A stretch of 64,000 nucleotides of DNA from JALYNX01 sp963780755 (lineage in GTDB: Bacteria; Actinomycetota; Acidimicrobiia; Spongiisociales; ZC4RG35), in assembly GCA_963780755.1 (NCBI GenBank), contig CAWACX010000002.1:310001-374000 (forward strand). The letters run 5' to 3'. How positions within the stretch are numbered: the stretch's first letter is position 1; each line of letters opens with the position of its first letter. The translations under genes were made by a program, and so were the position numbers. Shown piece by piece: positions 16,684-24,790 of the stretch. The notes under the pieces were generated by a model. That model was not told the DNA's origin, made no database searches, and saw only the letters and a program-made list of their open reading frames with translations.

Positions 16684-17781
16684 ATGGCCACCCTCCGCCA
16701 AGTCGCCCTCGTCGCGGTGCTCGTCGCCATGCAGGCCTGCTCACCCGGGACCGCTGCAACGACCACAACGACCTCCCCGGCGACCACGACCACCGGCCTC
16801 GGCACGATGACCACCTCCACCACGGTGTCGACAACGACGAGCACGGTCGTCCCCACGACAACGCCCCCACCGGAACAGACGGTCCAGGTCCTGCTCCAGC
16901 CGTTCAGTGAGCTTGGCCCGGAGTGGGTGGATCTCTTTCTCCCCTACGGTGACGACGAGGAAGGGCTGGGCACCGCCCCGGGGGGTGACGGGCTCATGCT
17001 GGGCCCCGAGTACGGGACCCAGACCCCGGATGGGAACTGGTGGATCCTCGACGCCGCCAAGCAACGAGCTGCCGTCTACTCGTCGGAGGGCATCTACCAG
17101 GAGCAAGTGATGTTCCCCGAGGAAGTCCTCGTCGACGGCCAGTACTTCCCGTACCAGATGCCCCAGGCGCTGGACGACGGATCGATCGCCGCTGGTGGCT
17201 TCCGCGACGAGGACACCACTGCCCTACTCAGGATCGTGGACCGAACAGTGACCAGCGCCAACTTCGAGGGATCGACCCCCTGGGTGACCACGGATGGCGT
17301 CCATCTCTACGGGCTGGGCTTCGAGGACGCGACTCCGTACCGGCTTGATCCAGAAAGCCCCCTGCCGGAGGCCGTCGATTACCTGATGACTCGCGCTCAG
17401 ACGCCGTTCATGATCGTGGTTCAGGGCGACGAAATCCTGGTCGACCTGCCCGAACTCGGCGTGACCAGGACCCTCCAACTCCGCTATTCCGAGGAGCCCG
17501 AGGTTTCAGTGTTCGGCGGCATCGAGGTGGAGACCGGCGCCGACGGCACCTTGTTCATCCTGATCGATGGGGCTCCCGAGTCGGAGGAGTCCCTCGGGGT
17601 TGGCGGTTTTCTCAGCATCTCGCCGCAGGGTGTCGTCAGTGATGTAGAGCCGATTCGACAGCTCTTTAGCCCGGCAGACCCGGGAAGCCCGGCCCGGCTC
17701 GGAGTGTTGCCGGGGACGACCACCCCATGGTTGATGATGATCGATGAAGACGGGGTCCGGGTCTACACCAGGGCCAGTTGA
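16684..17781 (+). CDS. Thr-rich-linker lipoprotein of unknown function
   Basis: 365 residues. Lipoprotein signal with lipobox VAMQAC (Cys at residue 19), then a low-complexity Thr linker of about 45 residues and a soluble domain of about 300 residues. That domain has repeated beta-strand/turn patterns (TQTPDGNWWILDAAKQRAAVY; TDGVHLYGLGFEDATPYRL) suggestive of a beta-propeller-like fold. No catalytic motif is recognised. Another lipoprotein of this general design is at 61702-62937. Leaderless start. Confidence 0.7.
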   Translation: MATLRQVALVAVLVAMQACSPGTAATTTTTSPATTTTGLGTMTTSTTVSTTTSTVVPTTTPPPEQTVQVLLQPFSELGPEWVDLFLPYGDDEEGLGTAPGGDGLMLGPEYGTQTPDGNWWILDAAKQRAAVYSSEGIYQEQVMFPEEVLVDGQYFPYQMPQALDDGSIAAGGFRDEDTTALLRIVDRTVTSANFEGSTPWVTTDGVHLYGLGFEDATPYRLDPESPLPEAVDYLMTRAQTPFMIVVQGDEILVDLPELGVTRTLQLRYSEEPEVSVFGGIEVETGADGTLFILIDGAPESEESLGVGGFLSISPQGVVSDVEPIRQLFSPADPGSPARLGVLPGTTTPWLMMIDEDGVRVYTRAS

Positions 17782-17853
17782 CCGCCTTCTTGGCCGGGAA
17801 TACTCGGGCCGCCACCGCCTTTGAGCTAGGCGATATCCGAACTAGGAGCAACA

Positions 17854-18402
17854 TTGCCGATCCATCGCCTCAACCATGCGGTCCTCTACGTGAGGGACGC
17901 CGAGCGCTCGGCGCAGTTCTACGAGGAGGTCCTCGGCTTCCGCCAGGTGATGGCGTTCCCTGGTGCCGTGTTCCTTCAGGCCGAGGGCTCGACCAACGAC
18001 CACGACCTGGGCCTGTTCTCGATTGGTGAAGGCGCCGCCACATCGGGTGCCGGAAGGCAGACCGTGGGCCTCTACCACCTCGCGTGGGAGGTCGACACTC
18101 TCAACGATCTTGCCGAGATCGGTCGGAAGCTCTCGGAAGCGGGCGCACTGAGCGGCGCCACGGATCACGGGACCACCAAGGCGCTCTACGCGAAGGACCC
18201 CGACGGCCTCGACTTCGAGGTCTCCTGGCTGCTGCCAGCCGACCTGCTCAGCGACGACATCGAAGTCGCTGGCGCGGCATCTGGACCTGGCCGCGGAGAT
18301 CGAGCGCTTTGGGGGCGACACCCTGGGCGGGATCGGGGTCAGTCGCCCCAGAACCGTGACCGCATAGCCAACCCGAATCGCGGCGCCCAAACAAGCTGGT
18401 AA
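17854..18402 (+). CDS. VOC (glyoxalase/dioxygenase) family protein, 3' end probably frameshifted
   Basis: The first about 135 residues are a VOC protein: RLNHAVLYVRDAERSAQFYEE, LYHLAWEVDTLNDL and ALYAKDPDGLDFEVSWLLP, with the His and Glu metal positions of the fold. After about 18266 the frame becomes low-quality and ends at 18402. Removing one base near 18266-18271 gives a helical tail (LDLAAEIERFGGDTLGGIG) ending at TAG 18367, a 170-residue product. The start is TTG, supported by AGGAG (17844-17848) 5 bases upstream. Confidence 0.75.
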   Translation: MPIHRLNHAVLYVRDAERSAQFYEEVLGFRQVMAFPGAVFLQAEGSTNDHDLGLFSIGEGAATSGAGRQTVGLYHLAWEVDTLNDLAEIGRKLSEAGALSGATDHGTTKALYAKDPDGLDFEVSWLLPADLLSDDIEVAGAASGPGRGDRALWGRHPGRDRGQSPQNRDRIANPNRGAQTSW

Positions 18403-18443
18403 CGAGTGACCGCAATCGCTTGCGGGCCAACGATATCGCTGGT

Positions 18444-18449
18444 TATTCT
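18444..18449 (+). promoter_or_regulatory. Candidate -10 box of the sugar ABC operon
   Basis: TATTCT about 54 bases before the first gene, with TTGCGG (18419-18424) as a possible -35 at 19-base spacing. Moderate match only. Confidence 0.3.
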
Positions 18450-18502
18450 CCGACCGTTCGCACTTGTCGGGGCGGACACGGCTACCTAGGAGGAGCACTG
18501 GG

Positions 18503-19603
18503 ATGCGCACCGATTCCGCCCAAATAATGACGCCATCGAGGAGAACCTTCCTCAAGGCTCTGGGGATCACCACGGCCGTTGGCCTCATCAACGCCTGCAC
18601 TAATGATGGAGGCTCGAATGGGACCGGGGCATCCACGACCGGAGGCACCGGCGGTGGCGGTGGCTCTGGCGCCGGCCAGTTCCCGGAGACCCCGGAGTGG
18701 AGCTTCACCTTCGTCAACCACGTGACGACCAACCCATTCTTCGTCCCCACGGTTTACGGGATCGAGGACGCCGGCGCCCTTCTCGGCACCACGCACCAGT
18801 GGACCGGCTCCGAGATTGCCGACAACGGTGAGATGGTCAATGCCTTTGAGGCCGCCATCGCCGCCGAAGCGGACGGGATCGGAATTGCCCTCGTCGACCT
18901 CGAGGCCTTCAACGGGCCCACCGACGAGGCCCTGGCCGCAGGGATCCCGGTCATCGGTTACAACGCCGACGTGCCCAACAACCGCCTCTGCTACGTGGGC
19001 CAGGACCTCTTCGGGTCCGGCTTTGCCATGGGGCAGCGCATCGTGGAGACCGTGCAGTCCGGCAAGGTCGCCCTGTTCATCGCCACCCCGGGCCAGCTCA
19101 ACATCCAGCCTCGCATCGACGGAGCGATGGCCGCGATCGAAGAGTCCGGTGCCGACATCCAGGCCGAGGCGATCACAACCGGGGCCGCCCTGGAAGACGA
19201 GTTGAGCGCGGTGGAGGCCTGGTACCTGGGCAACGACGACGCAACCGGGATGTTCGCCGTCGACGCTGGGAGCACCCAGGCAGTCGGTCAAGTGGTGGCC
19301 TCGCAGGGTGCCCGTGACAAGGCGCTGGTCGGCGCCGGGGGATACGACCTGCTCCCGATCACCGTGGACCTGGTCGCCGACGGAACGCTGGACTTCACCA
19401 TCGACCAACAGCCATACCTGCAGGGCTTCCTCCCGGTGGTCTACATGTACCTCTGGAAGCTGTCTGGCGGGGTCGTCACGCCGCCCGAGACCAACACCGG
19501 TTTGGTGTTCCTCGACGCCGAGTCAGCCACACTGTTCAAGGAGACCGCCAGCAGGTTCGAGGGCGACGCTGCCGAGCAGAAGATCGTCGAGCCGGTTGCC
19601 TGA
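18503..19603 (+). CDS. Sugar ABC transporter substrate-binding lipoprotein (RbsB/periplasmic-binding-4 type)
   Basis: 366 residues. A twin-arginine-like signal (SRRTFLKALG) is combined with a lipobox (GLINAC), then a Gly/Ser/Thr linker and a type I periplasmic-binding fold. Typical segments are AIAAEADGIGIALVDLEAF, IPVIGYNADVP and FAVDAGSTQAVGQVVASQG. It should capture a sugar or related solute at the outer face of the membrane. ATG 18503 has a strong AGGAGGAG (18488-18495) 7 bases upstream. First gene of a three-gene operon with permease and ATPase. Confidence 0.9.
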   Translation: MRTDSAQIMTPSRRTFLKALGITTAVGLINACTNDGGSNGTGASTTGGTGGGGGSGAGQFPETPEWSFTFVNHVTTNPFFVPTVYGIEDAGALLGTTHQWTGSEIADNGEMVNAFEAAIAAEADGIGIALVDLEAFNGPTDEALAAGIPVIGYNADVPNNRLCYVGQDLFGSGFAMGQRIVETVQSGKVALFIATPGQLNIQPRIDGAMAAIEESGADIQAEAITTGAALEDELSAVEAWYLGNDDATGMFAVDAGSTQAVGQVVASQGARDKALVGAGGYDLLPITVDLVADGTLDFTIDQQPYLQGFLPVVYMYLWKLSGGVVTPPETNTGLVFLDAESATLFKETASRFEGDAAEQKIVEPVA

Positions 19604-19687
19604 TTCGACCACGACGCGAGGACAATCCGAGCGGTAACTTGACGCACCCTCAGGCGGGTCCATTGCGAACGAATGGCGGGAGCGTCG

Positions 19688-20683
19688 ATGACTGGTGAGC
19701 AGCGACCGTCCCTTGGGGGACGGGTTGCCGACTTCCTGATCAGGAGGCCGGAGTCGACTGTGGCGCTGGTCGCTATCGTCCTCGGTGGCTACTTCGCGTT
19801 TGTAAACGACGCCTTCCTCACCACAGACAATCTCCGGGTCGTCTCCCAGTACATGATCGCCCCCGCGATCCTGGCCACCGGTCAGGTGATGTTGCTGGTG
19901 TGTCGGGAGATCGACCTCTCGATGGGGAACGTGTACTTCATGACCCCGTTCCTGGTGTTCTTCGCCAACGAGGCCGGGCTCGCGCTGCCGTTCGCCATCG
20001 CGGTCGGCGTGCTGGGCGCCGGGGTGGTCGGGGTCCTCAACGGGGCGATCAGCATCGGGTTCGGAATCCCCTCGTTCATCGTGACCCTGGGGATGGGATT
20101 CATCATCAACGGGTTCACCCTCAATATCTCGGACGGGTTTCCCAAGCGTCCTCCCCAAGAAGGCGTGGCCGCCCAGATATTTGGCGCAGCTGACTTCTCC
20201 GGGCTGGTCTGGGTGGTGATCATCGTGCTTGCGATGCACATCGTGCTCAACTTCACCCGGTGGGGGGTGTACACCGTGGCCATCGGAGGCAACCCGGTGG
20301 GGGCGTCGGAGGCTGGTGTCCCCTCGACCCGGATCAAGATGCGCAACTTCGTGGTGGCGGCGATGCTCGCCGGATTCGCCGGGGTCATCGAAGGGATGCG
20401 GGTGGGCTCCTTCGATCCCGGGGCAGGGGTGTCGGGCCAAAAGGTGTTCCTGGCGGTGGCGGCTGCGGTGATCGGAGGCACGGTCCTCACCGGTGGGTAC
20501 GGCACCGTGATCGGTGCCTTTCTCGGCGCCCTGGTGCTCGCCATCCTGCAAGACGGGTTCAACCTCCAGGGGGTCAGTGCGTTCACCTTCCAATTGGTCC
20601 TGGGAGCGGCGATCATCCTCGCCATGATCCTGAATTCCCTTGCGACCAAGGCCCGGATCAGCTCACAGAGGGTCCGACTATGA
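19688..20683 (+). CDS. Sugar ABC transporter permease (RbsC type)
   Basis: About 331 residues with eight to ten membrane segments. Family motifs: REIDLSMGNVYFM, GIPSFIVTLGMGFIINGF, VYTVAIGGNPVGASEAGVPS (the EAA-like coupling loop) and VIGGTVLTGGYGTVIGAFLGA. It forms the membrane channel for the solute bound by the upstream lipoprotein. Start 19688 is favoured by GGGAG (19678-19682); ATG 19673 is an alternative. Its TGA overlaps the ATPase ATG. Confidence 0.92.
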   Translation: MTGEQRPSLGGRVADFLIRRPESTVALVAIVLGGYFAFVNDAFLTTDNLRVVSQYMIAPAILATGQVMLLVCREIDLSMGNVYFMTPFLVFFANEAGLALPFAIAVGVLGAGVVGVLNGAISIGFGIPSFIVTLGMGFIINGFTLNISDGFPKRPPQEGVAAQIFGAADFSGLVWVVIIVLAMHIVLNFTRWGVYTVAIGGNPVGASEAGVPSTRIKMRNFVVAAMLAGFAGVIEGMRVGSFDPGAGVSGQKVFLAVAAAVIGGTVLTGGYGTVIGAFLGALVLAILQDGFNLQGVSAFTFQLVLGAAIILAMILNSLATKARISSQRVRL

Positions 20684-21450
20684 CCGCTCCAACGAATCAG
20701 GCACCCGTTGCGGTGAGGGCAGAGGAGATCGCCAAGCAGTACGGGCCGGTGGTCGCTCTCAACGGAGTGAGCATCGAGCTCAAACGGGGTGAGGTGCTGG
20801 GGCTTATCGGGGACAACGGGGCCGGCAAGTCGACCTTGATCAAAATCCTCACCGGATACGAGCAGCCGGACAGCGGGACCATCTACATCGACGGCGAGGA
20901 GGTCAAGCTCCGTTCGGTGTCGCATGCCCGCGAGATGGGGATCGAGACCGTTTATCAGGACCTGGCCCTGGTCGACCAACTCCCGGTGTACCTCAACATG
21001 AACCTGAACAAGGAGTTGGTGCACAAGCCATTCCCATTCCTGGACAAGGACGCAATGAGGGAGAACTCCACGGCACGACTCAAGGACATGGGGGTTCGCA
21101 TCCCCTCGGTCGACACCGAGATGGGTTTTCTTTCGGGCGGCCAACGGCAGGCGGTGGCCATCGCCCGTGCGGTGTACTCCGACGCCAAGGTGATCCTCCT
21201 CGACGAGCCACTGGCGGCGATGGGGGCCAAGGAGAGCGCGATCATCATCGACCTCATCCTCGAGCTCCGCCAGAAACGGGACGTGTCGATGATCCTGATC
21301 GCCCACAACTTCGCCCAGGTGGTCGACGTTTGCGACCGGGTCAACCTGCTGCAACACGGACGGATCACCTTCGACTCTCCGGTGGGCGAGACATCGGTGC
21401 AGGAGCTCACCGATCTGGTGTCGGCGGACTATCGGGGCCGCGGAATCTGA
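20680..21450 (+). CDS. Sugar ABC transporter ATPase (single-domain)
   Basis: 256 residues with Walker A GDNGAGKST, the signature LSGGQRQAVAIARAV in the form FLSGGQRQAV, Walker B VILLDEPLAAM and the switch His in LIAHNF. RbsA-type ATPases usually have two such domains; this one has a single domain, as in fructose-type FrcA systems. The start ATG overlaps the permease stop (ATGA). Confidence 0.93.
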   Translation: MTAPTNQAPVAVRAEEIAKQYGPVVALNGVSIELKRGEVLGLIGDNGAGKSTLIKILTGYEQPDSGTIYIDGEEVKLRSVSHAREMGIETVYQDLALVDQLPVYLNMNLNKELVHKPFPFLDKDAMRENSTARLKDMGVRIPSVDTEMGFLSGGQRQAVAIARAVYSDAKVILLDEPLAAMGAKESAIIIDLILELRQKRDVSMILIAHNFAQVVDVCDRVNLLQHGRITFDSPVGETSVQELTDLVSADYRGRGI

Positions 21451-21478
21451 CCGATCGAATCTGATCGGCGACCGGCGA

Positions 21479-21484
21479 TATCCT
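21479..21484 (+). promoter_or_regulatory. Candidate -10 box for tRNA-Lys
   Basis: TATCCT ends 12 bases before the mature 5' end of tRNA-Lys. Confidence 0.35.
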
Positions 21485-21496
21485 TTCGAGGTTCCA

Positions 21497-21569
21497 GGGT
21501 CTCTAGCTCAATTGGTAGAGCAGCGGGCTTTTAACCCGTTGGTTGTGGGTTCGAGTCCCACGGGACCCA
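21497..21569 (+). tRNA. tRNA-Lys (UUU)
   Basis: Complete cloverleaf of 73 bases. Acceptor GGGTCTC pairs with GGGACCC (one G-T pair), anticodon loop CTTTTAA gives TTT, and T-arm GTGGG-TTCGAGT-CCCAC. Discriminator base A, CCA not encoded. Confidence 0.97.
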
Positions 21570-21692
21570 CTGTGAGCCACCGATGCGTTGACTTCGTCCT
21601 CTGAGTAGCCAGGCGATTCCCGGGTCGGCCACACCCGGGTTCGCCCTTCGCAACCCCCGTTGCTCGGTGTAGTTATGTCTGCACAGTGATGT

Positions 21693-21720
21693 TGGTGACA
21701 ACCGTGCTCTGGTGTCACCA
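21693..21720. promoter_or_regulatory. Inverted repeat upstream of the ECF sigma gene
   Basis: Perfect 8-base arms TGGTGACA and TGTCACCA separated by 12 bases, 47 bases before the sigma start. It could be an operator or a promoter-proximal hairpin. The rest of 21570-21766 holds nothing else recognisable. Confidence 0.4.
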
Positions 21721-21766
21721 GACATCGTTGCCGGACATGTAACGCACTGATGAGGAGACAAGCACG

Positions 21767-22330
21767 GTGGTGATCACCTCGAAGGACAAGGCCTTCGCTG
21801 ATCTGTATGACCGGCACCGGTCGTCCGTGTGGCGCTATTCCCGTCGCCGGGTCGGGGCGGACCGGGCCGATGACGTGATGGGAGAGGTGTTCCTCACTGT
21901 ATGGCGTCGCATCGATCAGGCCCCACCGGCGCCCGAGGCGCTTCCCTGGCTGTACCGCATCTGTCACCTAACGATCTCCAACCAGTGGCGAGGAGCCGCC
22001 AGGAGGTGGCGTCTGGAGTCGAAGCTGAGCATGATTCGAGTCTCACCGCCCAACTCGATCGCAGACCAGGTGGTGGTCCGGGACGAAGTCAGAGAGGTGG
22101 TCCGCCTGCTCGATGAGATGAGGTCGCCAGACGCCGAAGTCCTCAGGCTCGCAGCATGGGAAGGCCTCGACATCACCGAGATGGCAGTCGTGCTGGACAT
22201 CACCCCCGATGCAGCCAAGCAGCGGCTAAGCCGCGCTCGGAGGCGACTGGCCACCTTGTACGAGGACACCTGCGCCAAGAGGCATCACATGATCGGTACC
22301 CCCGATGCTCAGGAAGGAGGTATTTGGTGA
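21767..22330 (+). CDS. ECF-family RNA polymerase sigma factor
   Basis: 187 residues. Region 2 spans about 10-75 (YDRHRSSVWRYSRRRVGADR, then DDVMGEVFLTVWRRI) and region 4 about 120-170 (LDITEMAVVLDITPDAAKQR). No anti-sigma-binding extension is seen. GTG start with GAGGAG (21752-21757). The stop overlaps the next gene's GTG in a GTGA junction, and a strong AGGAGG (about 22314-22319) lies before that junction, so sigma and its membrane partner are co-translated. Confidence 0.9.
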   Translation: MVITSKDKAFADLYDRHRSSVWRYSRRRVGADRADDVMGEVFLTVWRRIDQAPPAPEALPWLYRICHLTISNQWRGAARRWRLESKLSMIRVSPPNSIADQVVVRDEVREVVRLLDEMRSPDAEVLRLAAWEGLDITEMAVVLDITPDAAKQRLSRARRRLATLYEDTCAKRHHMIGTPDAQEGGIW

Positions 22331-23232
22331 GCAACGAACGTCATTTGATGGCCCTGCTCGAAGAGGGCAACCCAGCTCCCGGGTTGGATGAGGAAGCCTG
22401 GGCCAGTCTGGACGCTGCCACCTACCTCGCCACCCTCGAGCAAAGGAGCCGAGAGATGACGCAATTGGAAACCCAGGAGAGGCAGGACGCTCCACGGCGT
22501 TCGAATACGCGATGGATGGTGGCAGCAATTGTGGTACTCGTGATCGGTGTGGCGGTCGTCTTGTTCAATCAGATCAACACGCCGACGGTCGTTGATTCGC
22601 CGAACAGCATCCCTCTGGAGGGATCGGAGGACCACCCTGGTGCCGCCGAGGCATTCACGGCGGTGGAGGATGCCTACGCGATGTTCAACCGAGGCGATCC
22701 GGCGTGGATCGAGATCAGGATGAGGGGCTCGGACTTCGGGGGGACAGCCGAGGAAGAAGGAGCGAACAGGGAGGTGGAGAGAGCGTTCTGGAGGGCCGTT
22801 CTGGCCGCCGACACACATGACAAGGTGTCTGGCTGCATCGCGCACGGCTCGGGCGATTGGCAGACCGTCGTCGACGCTGGGGTTCCGACTCCCATCGGCT
22901 TCTACTTCACCTGCGAGACGACACAAACCAATTCGCTGCTCGGCGTGGCCGGTGTCGCGTCCACCTTCACGTATCACTTTGTCGTGGACGATTCAGGCAT
23001 CGTGGCCGTGAACACGAGCGGGGAATCCGAGCGAGACGTCAATGCCTTCATCGACGCCTTCGGGGAATGGCTGACTGCGACCTATCCGGACGCCGAGCCC
23101 CGGTTGGTCGCTGCAGTCGATCAGATCGGCTACGGGTTTGCTCACCCTGAAACCAAGTCCCTCACGATCGAGTACGCAGAGGAGTTCGTGGCCCAGTCGG
23201 ACGACTATCCGCTGGACAGCCCCGGCTCGTAG
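22327..23232 (+). CDS. Membrane protein, probable regulator/partner of the ECF sigma factor
   Basis: 301 residues: a cytoplasmic N-terminal region of about 60 residues, one transmembrane helix (about 63-82, MVAAIVVLVIGVAVVLFN), and an extracytoplasmic domain of about 215 residues. That domain is acidic and has two cysteines (VSGCIAHG and FTCETT). The topology and GTGA coupling to the sigma gene are what anti-sigma factors show. No zinc-binding anti-sigma motif (HxxxCxxC) is present, so the role is inferred from context only. The outer part weakly recalls NTF2-like folds. Confidence 0.7.
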   Translation: MSNERHLMALLEEGNPAPGLDEEAWASLDAATYLATLEQRSREMTQLETQERQDAPRRSNTRWMVAAIVVLVIGVAVVLFNQINTPTVVDSPNSIPLEGSEDHPGAAEAFTAVEDAYAMFNRGDPAWIEIRMRGSDFGGTAEEEGANREVERAFWRAVLAADTHDKVSGCIAHGSGDWQTVVDAGVPTPIGFYFTCETTQTNSLLGVAGVASTFTYHFVVDDSGIVAVNTSGESERDVNAFIDAFGEWLTATYPDAEPRLVAAVDQIGYGFAHPETKSLTIEYAEEFVAQSDDYPLDSPGS

Positions 23233-23245
23233 GCCGGTGTAGATC

Positions 23246-23269
23246 GGGGGAGGGCACTCGCCCTCCCCC
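23246..23269. terminator. Hairpin terminator after the sigma operon
   Basis: Perfect 10-bp stem GGGGGAGGGC / GCCCTCCCCC with loop ACTC, 13 bases after the stop. It lacks a T-tract on either side. Confidence 0.6.
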
Positions 23270-23341
23270 ATCGTCGCTTACGGCCTTCGTGAACGCCATC
23301 AACGTACGGCCGGCTCGCTGGCAAGGCTTCGAGACGCCCTC

Positions 23342-23593
23342 TCAAACTGGATCGGGAAGTGCGCCGGAACCAGGATCGTCGGCGGCATCGTCACCGTCCC
23401 ATTCCATGGATTCCGACTTCGGGATCTCTGTCGTCACCTCAGGCGACAGGCCCCGCCGCCGCATCTCCGCAGTAATCCCGGCAAGCCCTTCCTTTTCGGC
23501 GCCGTCAGGAAGATCGCCGGTCAAATAGCCGTACGCCTTCAACACCTGTTCGTCAGACCAAGTCTCCATGGGGCCCTCGAAGTTCTGTTCCAC
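23342..23593 (-). CDS. Small hypothetical acidic protein
   Basis: About 83 residues if started at GTG 23593, which has GGAGG 4 bases upstream on the reverse strand; ATG 23569 is the alternative. The core EQVLKAYGYLTGDLPDGAEKEGLAGITAE reads as a small helical domain, with an acidic tail (EWDGDDAADDPGSG). No family recognised. Confidence 0.45.
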   Translation of the reverse strand: MEQNFEGPMETWSDEQVLKAYGYLTGDLPDGAEKEGLAGITAEMRRRGLSPEVTTEIPKSESMEWDGDDAADDPGSGALPDPV

Positions 23594-23694
23594 GCATCCT
23601 CCAGCGTTGCGGTTGGGGCCTAGGTACCCGCCAGGCGACACGCGAACCCCGAGATGTTGCGATCAGGCGGCGACGAGCTGTGCGATGTGGGGCA

Positions 23695-24126
23695 TCAGCT
23701 TCCGCCTGACTCGGTAGCACGCACCGCGTGGAGATAGACCTGGTCCGCCGCCGCGGCACGAATCTCTTGGGGGTTGCCTTCGAAGCGAAGCGTCAGCGCA
23801 TACTCGGACGGCCCATTGGCGATCCCCACGATCACTGTCCCCACCGGCACTCCCTCTTCAGTGTCGGGCCCGGCGACTCCGGTTGTGGCAATCCCAATGT
23901 CTGCTGAGAAGAGTCGACGGACGCCACTTGCCATCGCCCGGGCAGCGATCTCGGTGATCACCGGCCCTTCCGGCACCTCCAAGAGGTCGAACTTGATGTC
24001 CGATTGATAGGCGACCAACCCGCCGCGGAACCAATCGCCATTTCCATCGGTGTCGACGATCTTGCTCATGACAAGTCCCCCGGTGCATGACTCGGCGACG
24101 GCGATGGTGGGAACAGATGCAGCCAT
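23695..24126 (-). CDS. CinA C-terminal domain protein (nicotinamide-nucleotide amidase, PncC-like)
   Basis: About 143 residues. The family signature AVAESCTGGLVMSKIVD is at the N-terminus, followed by WFRGGLVAYQSDIKFDLLEV and GIATTGVAGPDTEEGVPVGTV. PncC deamidates nicotinamide mononucleotide to nicotinate mononucleotide in pyridine nucleotide salvage. The product is shorter at the N-terminus than usual, as the first helix before the AESCTGG strand is missing. ATG 24126 was chosen (ATG 24144 is possible). On the reverse strand TAACTC lies 7 bases upstream. Confidence 0.85.
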   Translation of the reverse strand: MAASVPTIAVAESCTGGLVMSKIVDTDGNGDWFRGGLVAYQSDIKFDLLEVPEGPVITEIAARAMASGVRRLFSADIGIATTGVAGPDTEEGVPVGTVIVGIANGPSEYALTLRFEGNPQEIRAAAADQVYLHAVRATESGGS

Positions 24127-24200
24127 GTGCCGTGAGTTACCCATGCTCCGAACCCCCGAAACTGGCCACACCTGACCGCCGTTCGGGCCAGGATGGACAG

Positions 24201-24770
24201 GTGCTCGACCAGCCAGCCCCAGGAGTCCAGCCCTCCCCCTATGGGTTCGTCGCTCGGCTCCTCCACTGGACGATGTTCTTCGCAATAACGATCCAATTCA
24301 TGATCGGGTATGCGATGGACCGGTTCGACGACCTGCTCGAGGGCCCGGTGGACCGTTGGCTGGGCGGGGACGAGGACAATCTCCTCCTCGTCCATGCCTT
24401 CTTGGGCACCTGCATCCTGCTCCTGGCGCTGATCAGGCTCCTGAATAGGCAGACGGCAGGGCTTCCGCCGTGGGCGGCGACGCTGTCACACTTCGAGCGG
24501 CAACTCGCACATCGGACCGAGATGGTCCTCTATGCGTTGATGTTCTTGATCCCGCTCAGCGGGCTCGCCTTGGTCCTGTTCTCGGGCGAGGACTGGGAGT
24601 TGTGGGGTCGGGAGTGGGAAGCACCGTTCGAGGTGATGGACGACGACATCCTCCTGGCCGGCCACATCTCAACCCATCTCCTGTTTGTCGCCGCGTTTGC
24701 CGCTCATCTCGGACTGGTCCTGAAACATCAGTTCGTGAACCGGGACCGGCTGTTGCGGCGGATGCTCTAG
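24201..24770 (+). CDS. Cytochrome b561-type diheme membrane protein
   Basis: About 189 residues with four transmembrane segments. Candidate heme histidines are in RLLHWTMFF (TM1), LLLVHAFLG (TM2) and GHISTHLLF plus FAAHLGLVLKH (TM4), the pattern of CybB cytochromes that pass electrons from ubiquinol or to superoxide. GTG 24201 is taken as start since earlier in-frame residues are not membrane-like. It is divergent from the PncC-like gene. Confidence 0.82.
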   Translation: MLDQPAPGVQPSPYGFVARLLHWTMFFAITIQFMIGYAMDRFDDLLEGPVDRWLGGDEDNLLLVHAFLGTCILLLALIRLLNRQTAGLPPWAATLSHFERQLAHRTEMVLYALMFLIPLSGLALVLFSGEDWELWGREWEAPFEVMDDDILLAGHISTHLLFVAAFAAHLGLVLKHQFVNRDRLLRRML

Positions 24771-24790
24771 ACCCGATAGATCACCGGCCG

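Noticed and set aside
19882..21357. Reverse-strand open frame of 491 codons across the ABC transporter operon
   Set aside because: Shadow frame; it crosses two well-defined genes and has no coherent domain.
22156..22326. Upstream in-frame extension of the sigma partner gene
   Set aside because: It overlaps conserved region 4 of the sigma gene in another frame; AGGAGG and the GTGA junction fix the start at 22327.
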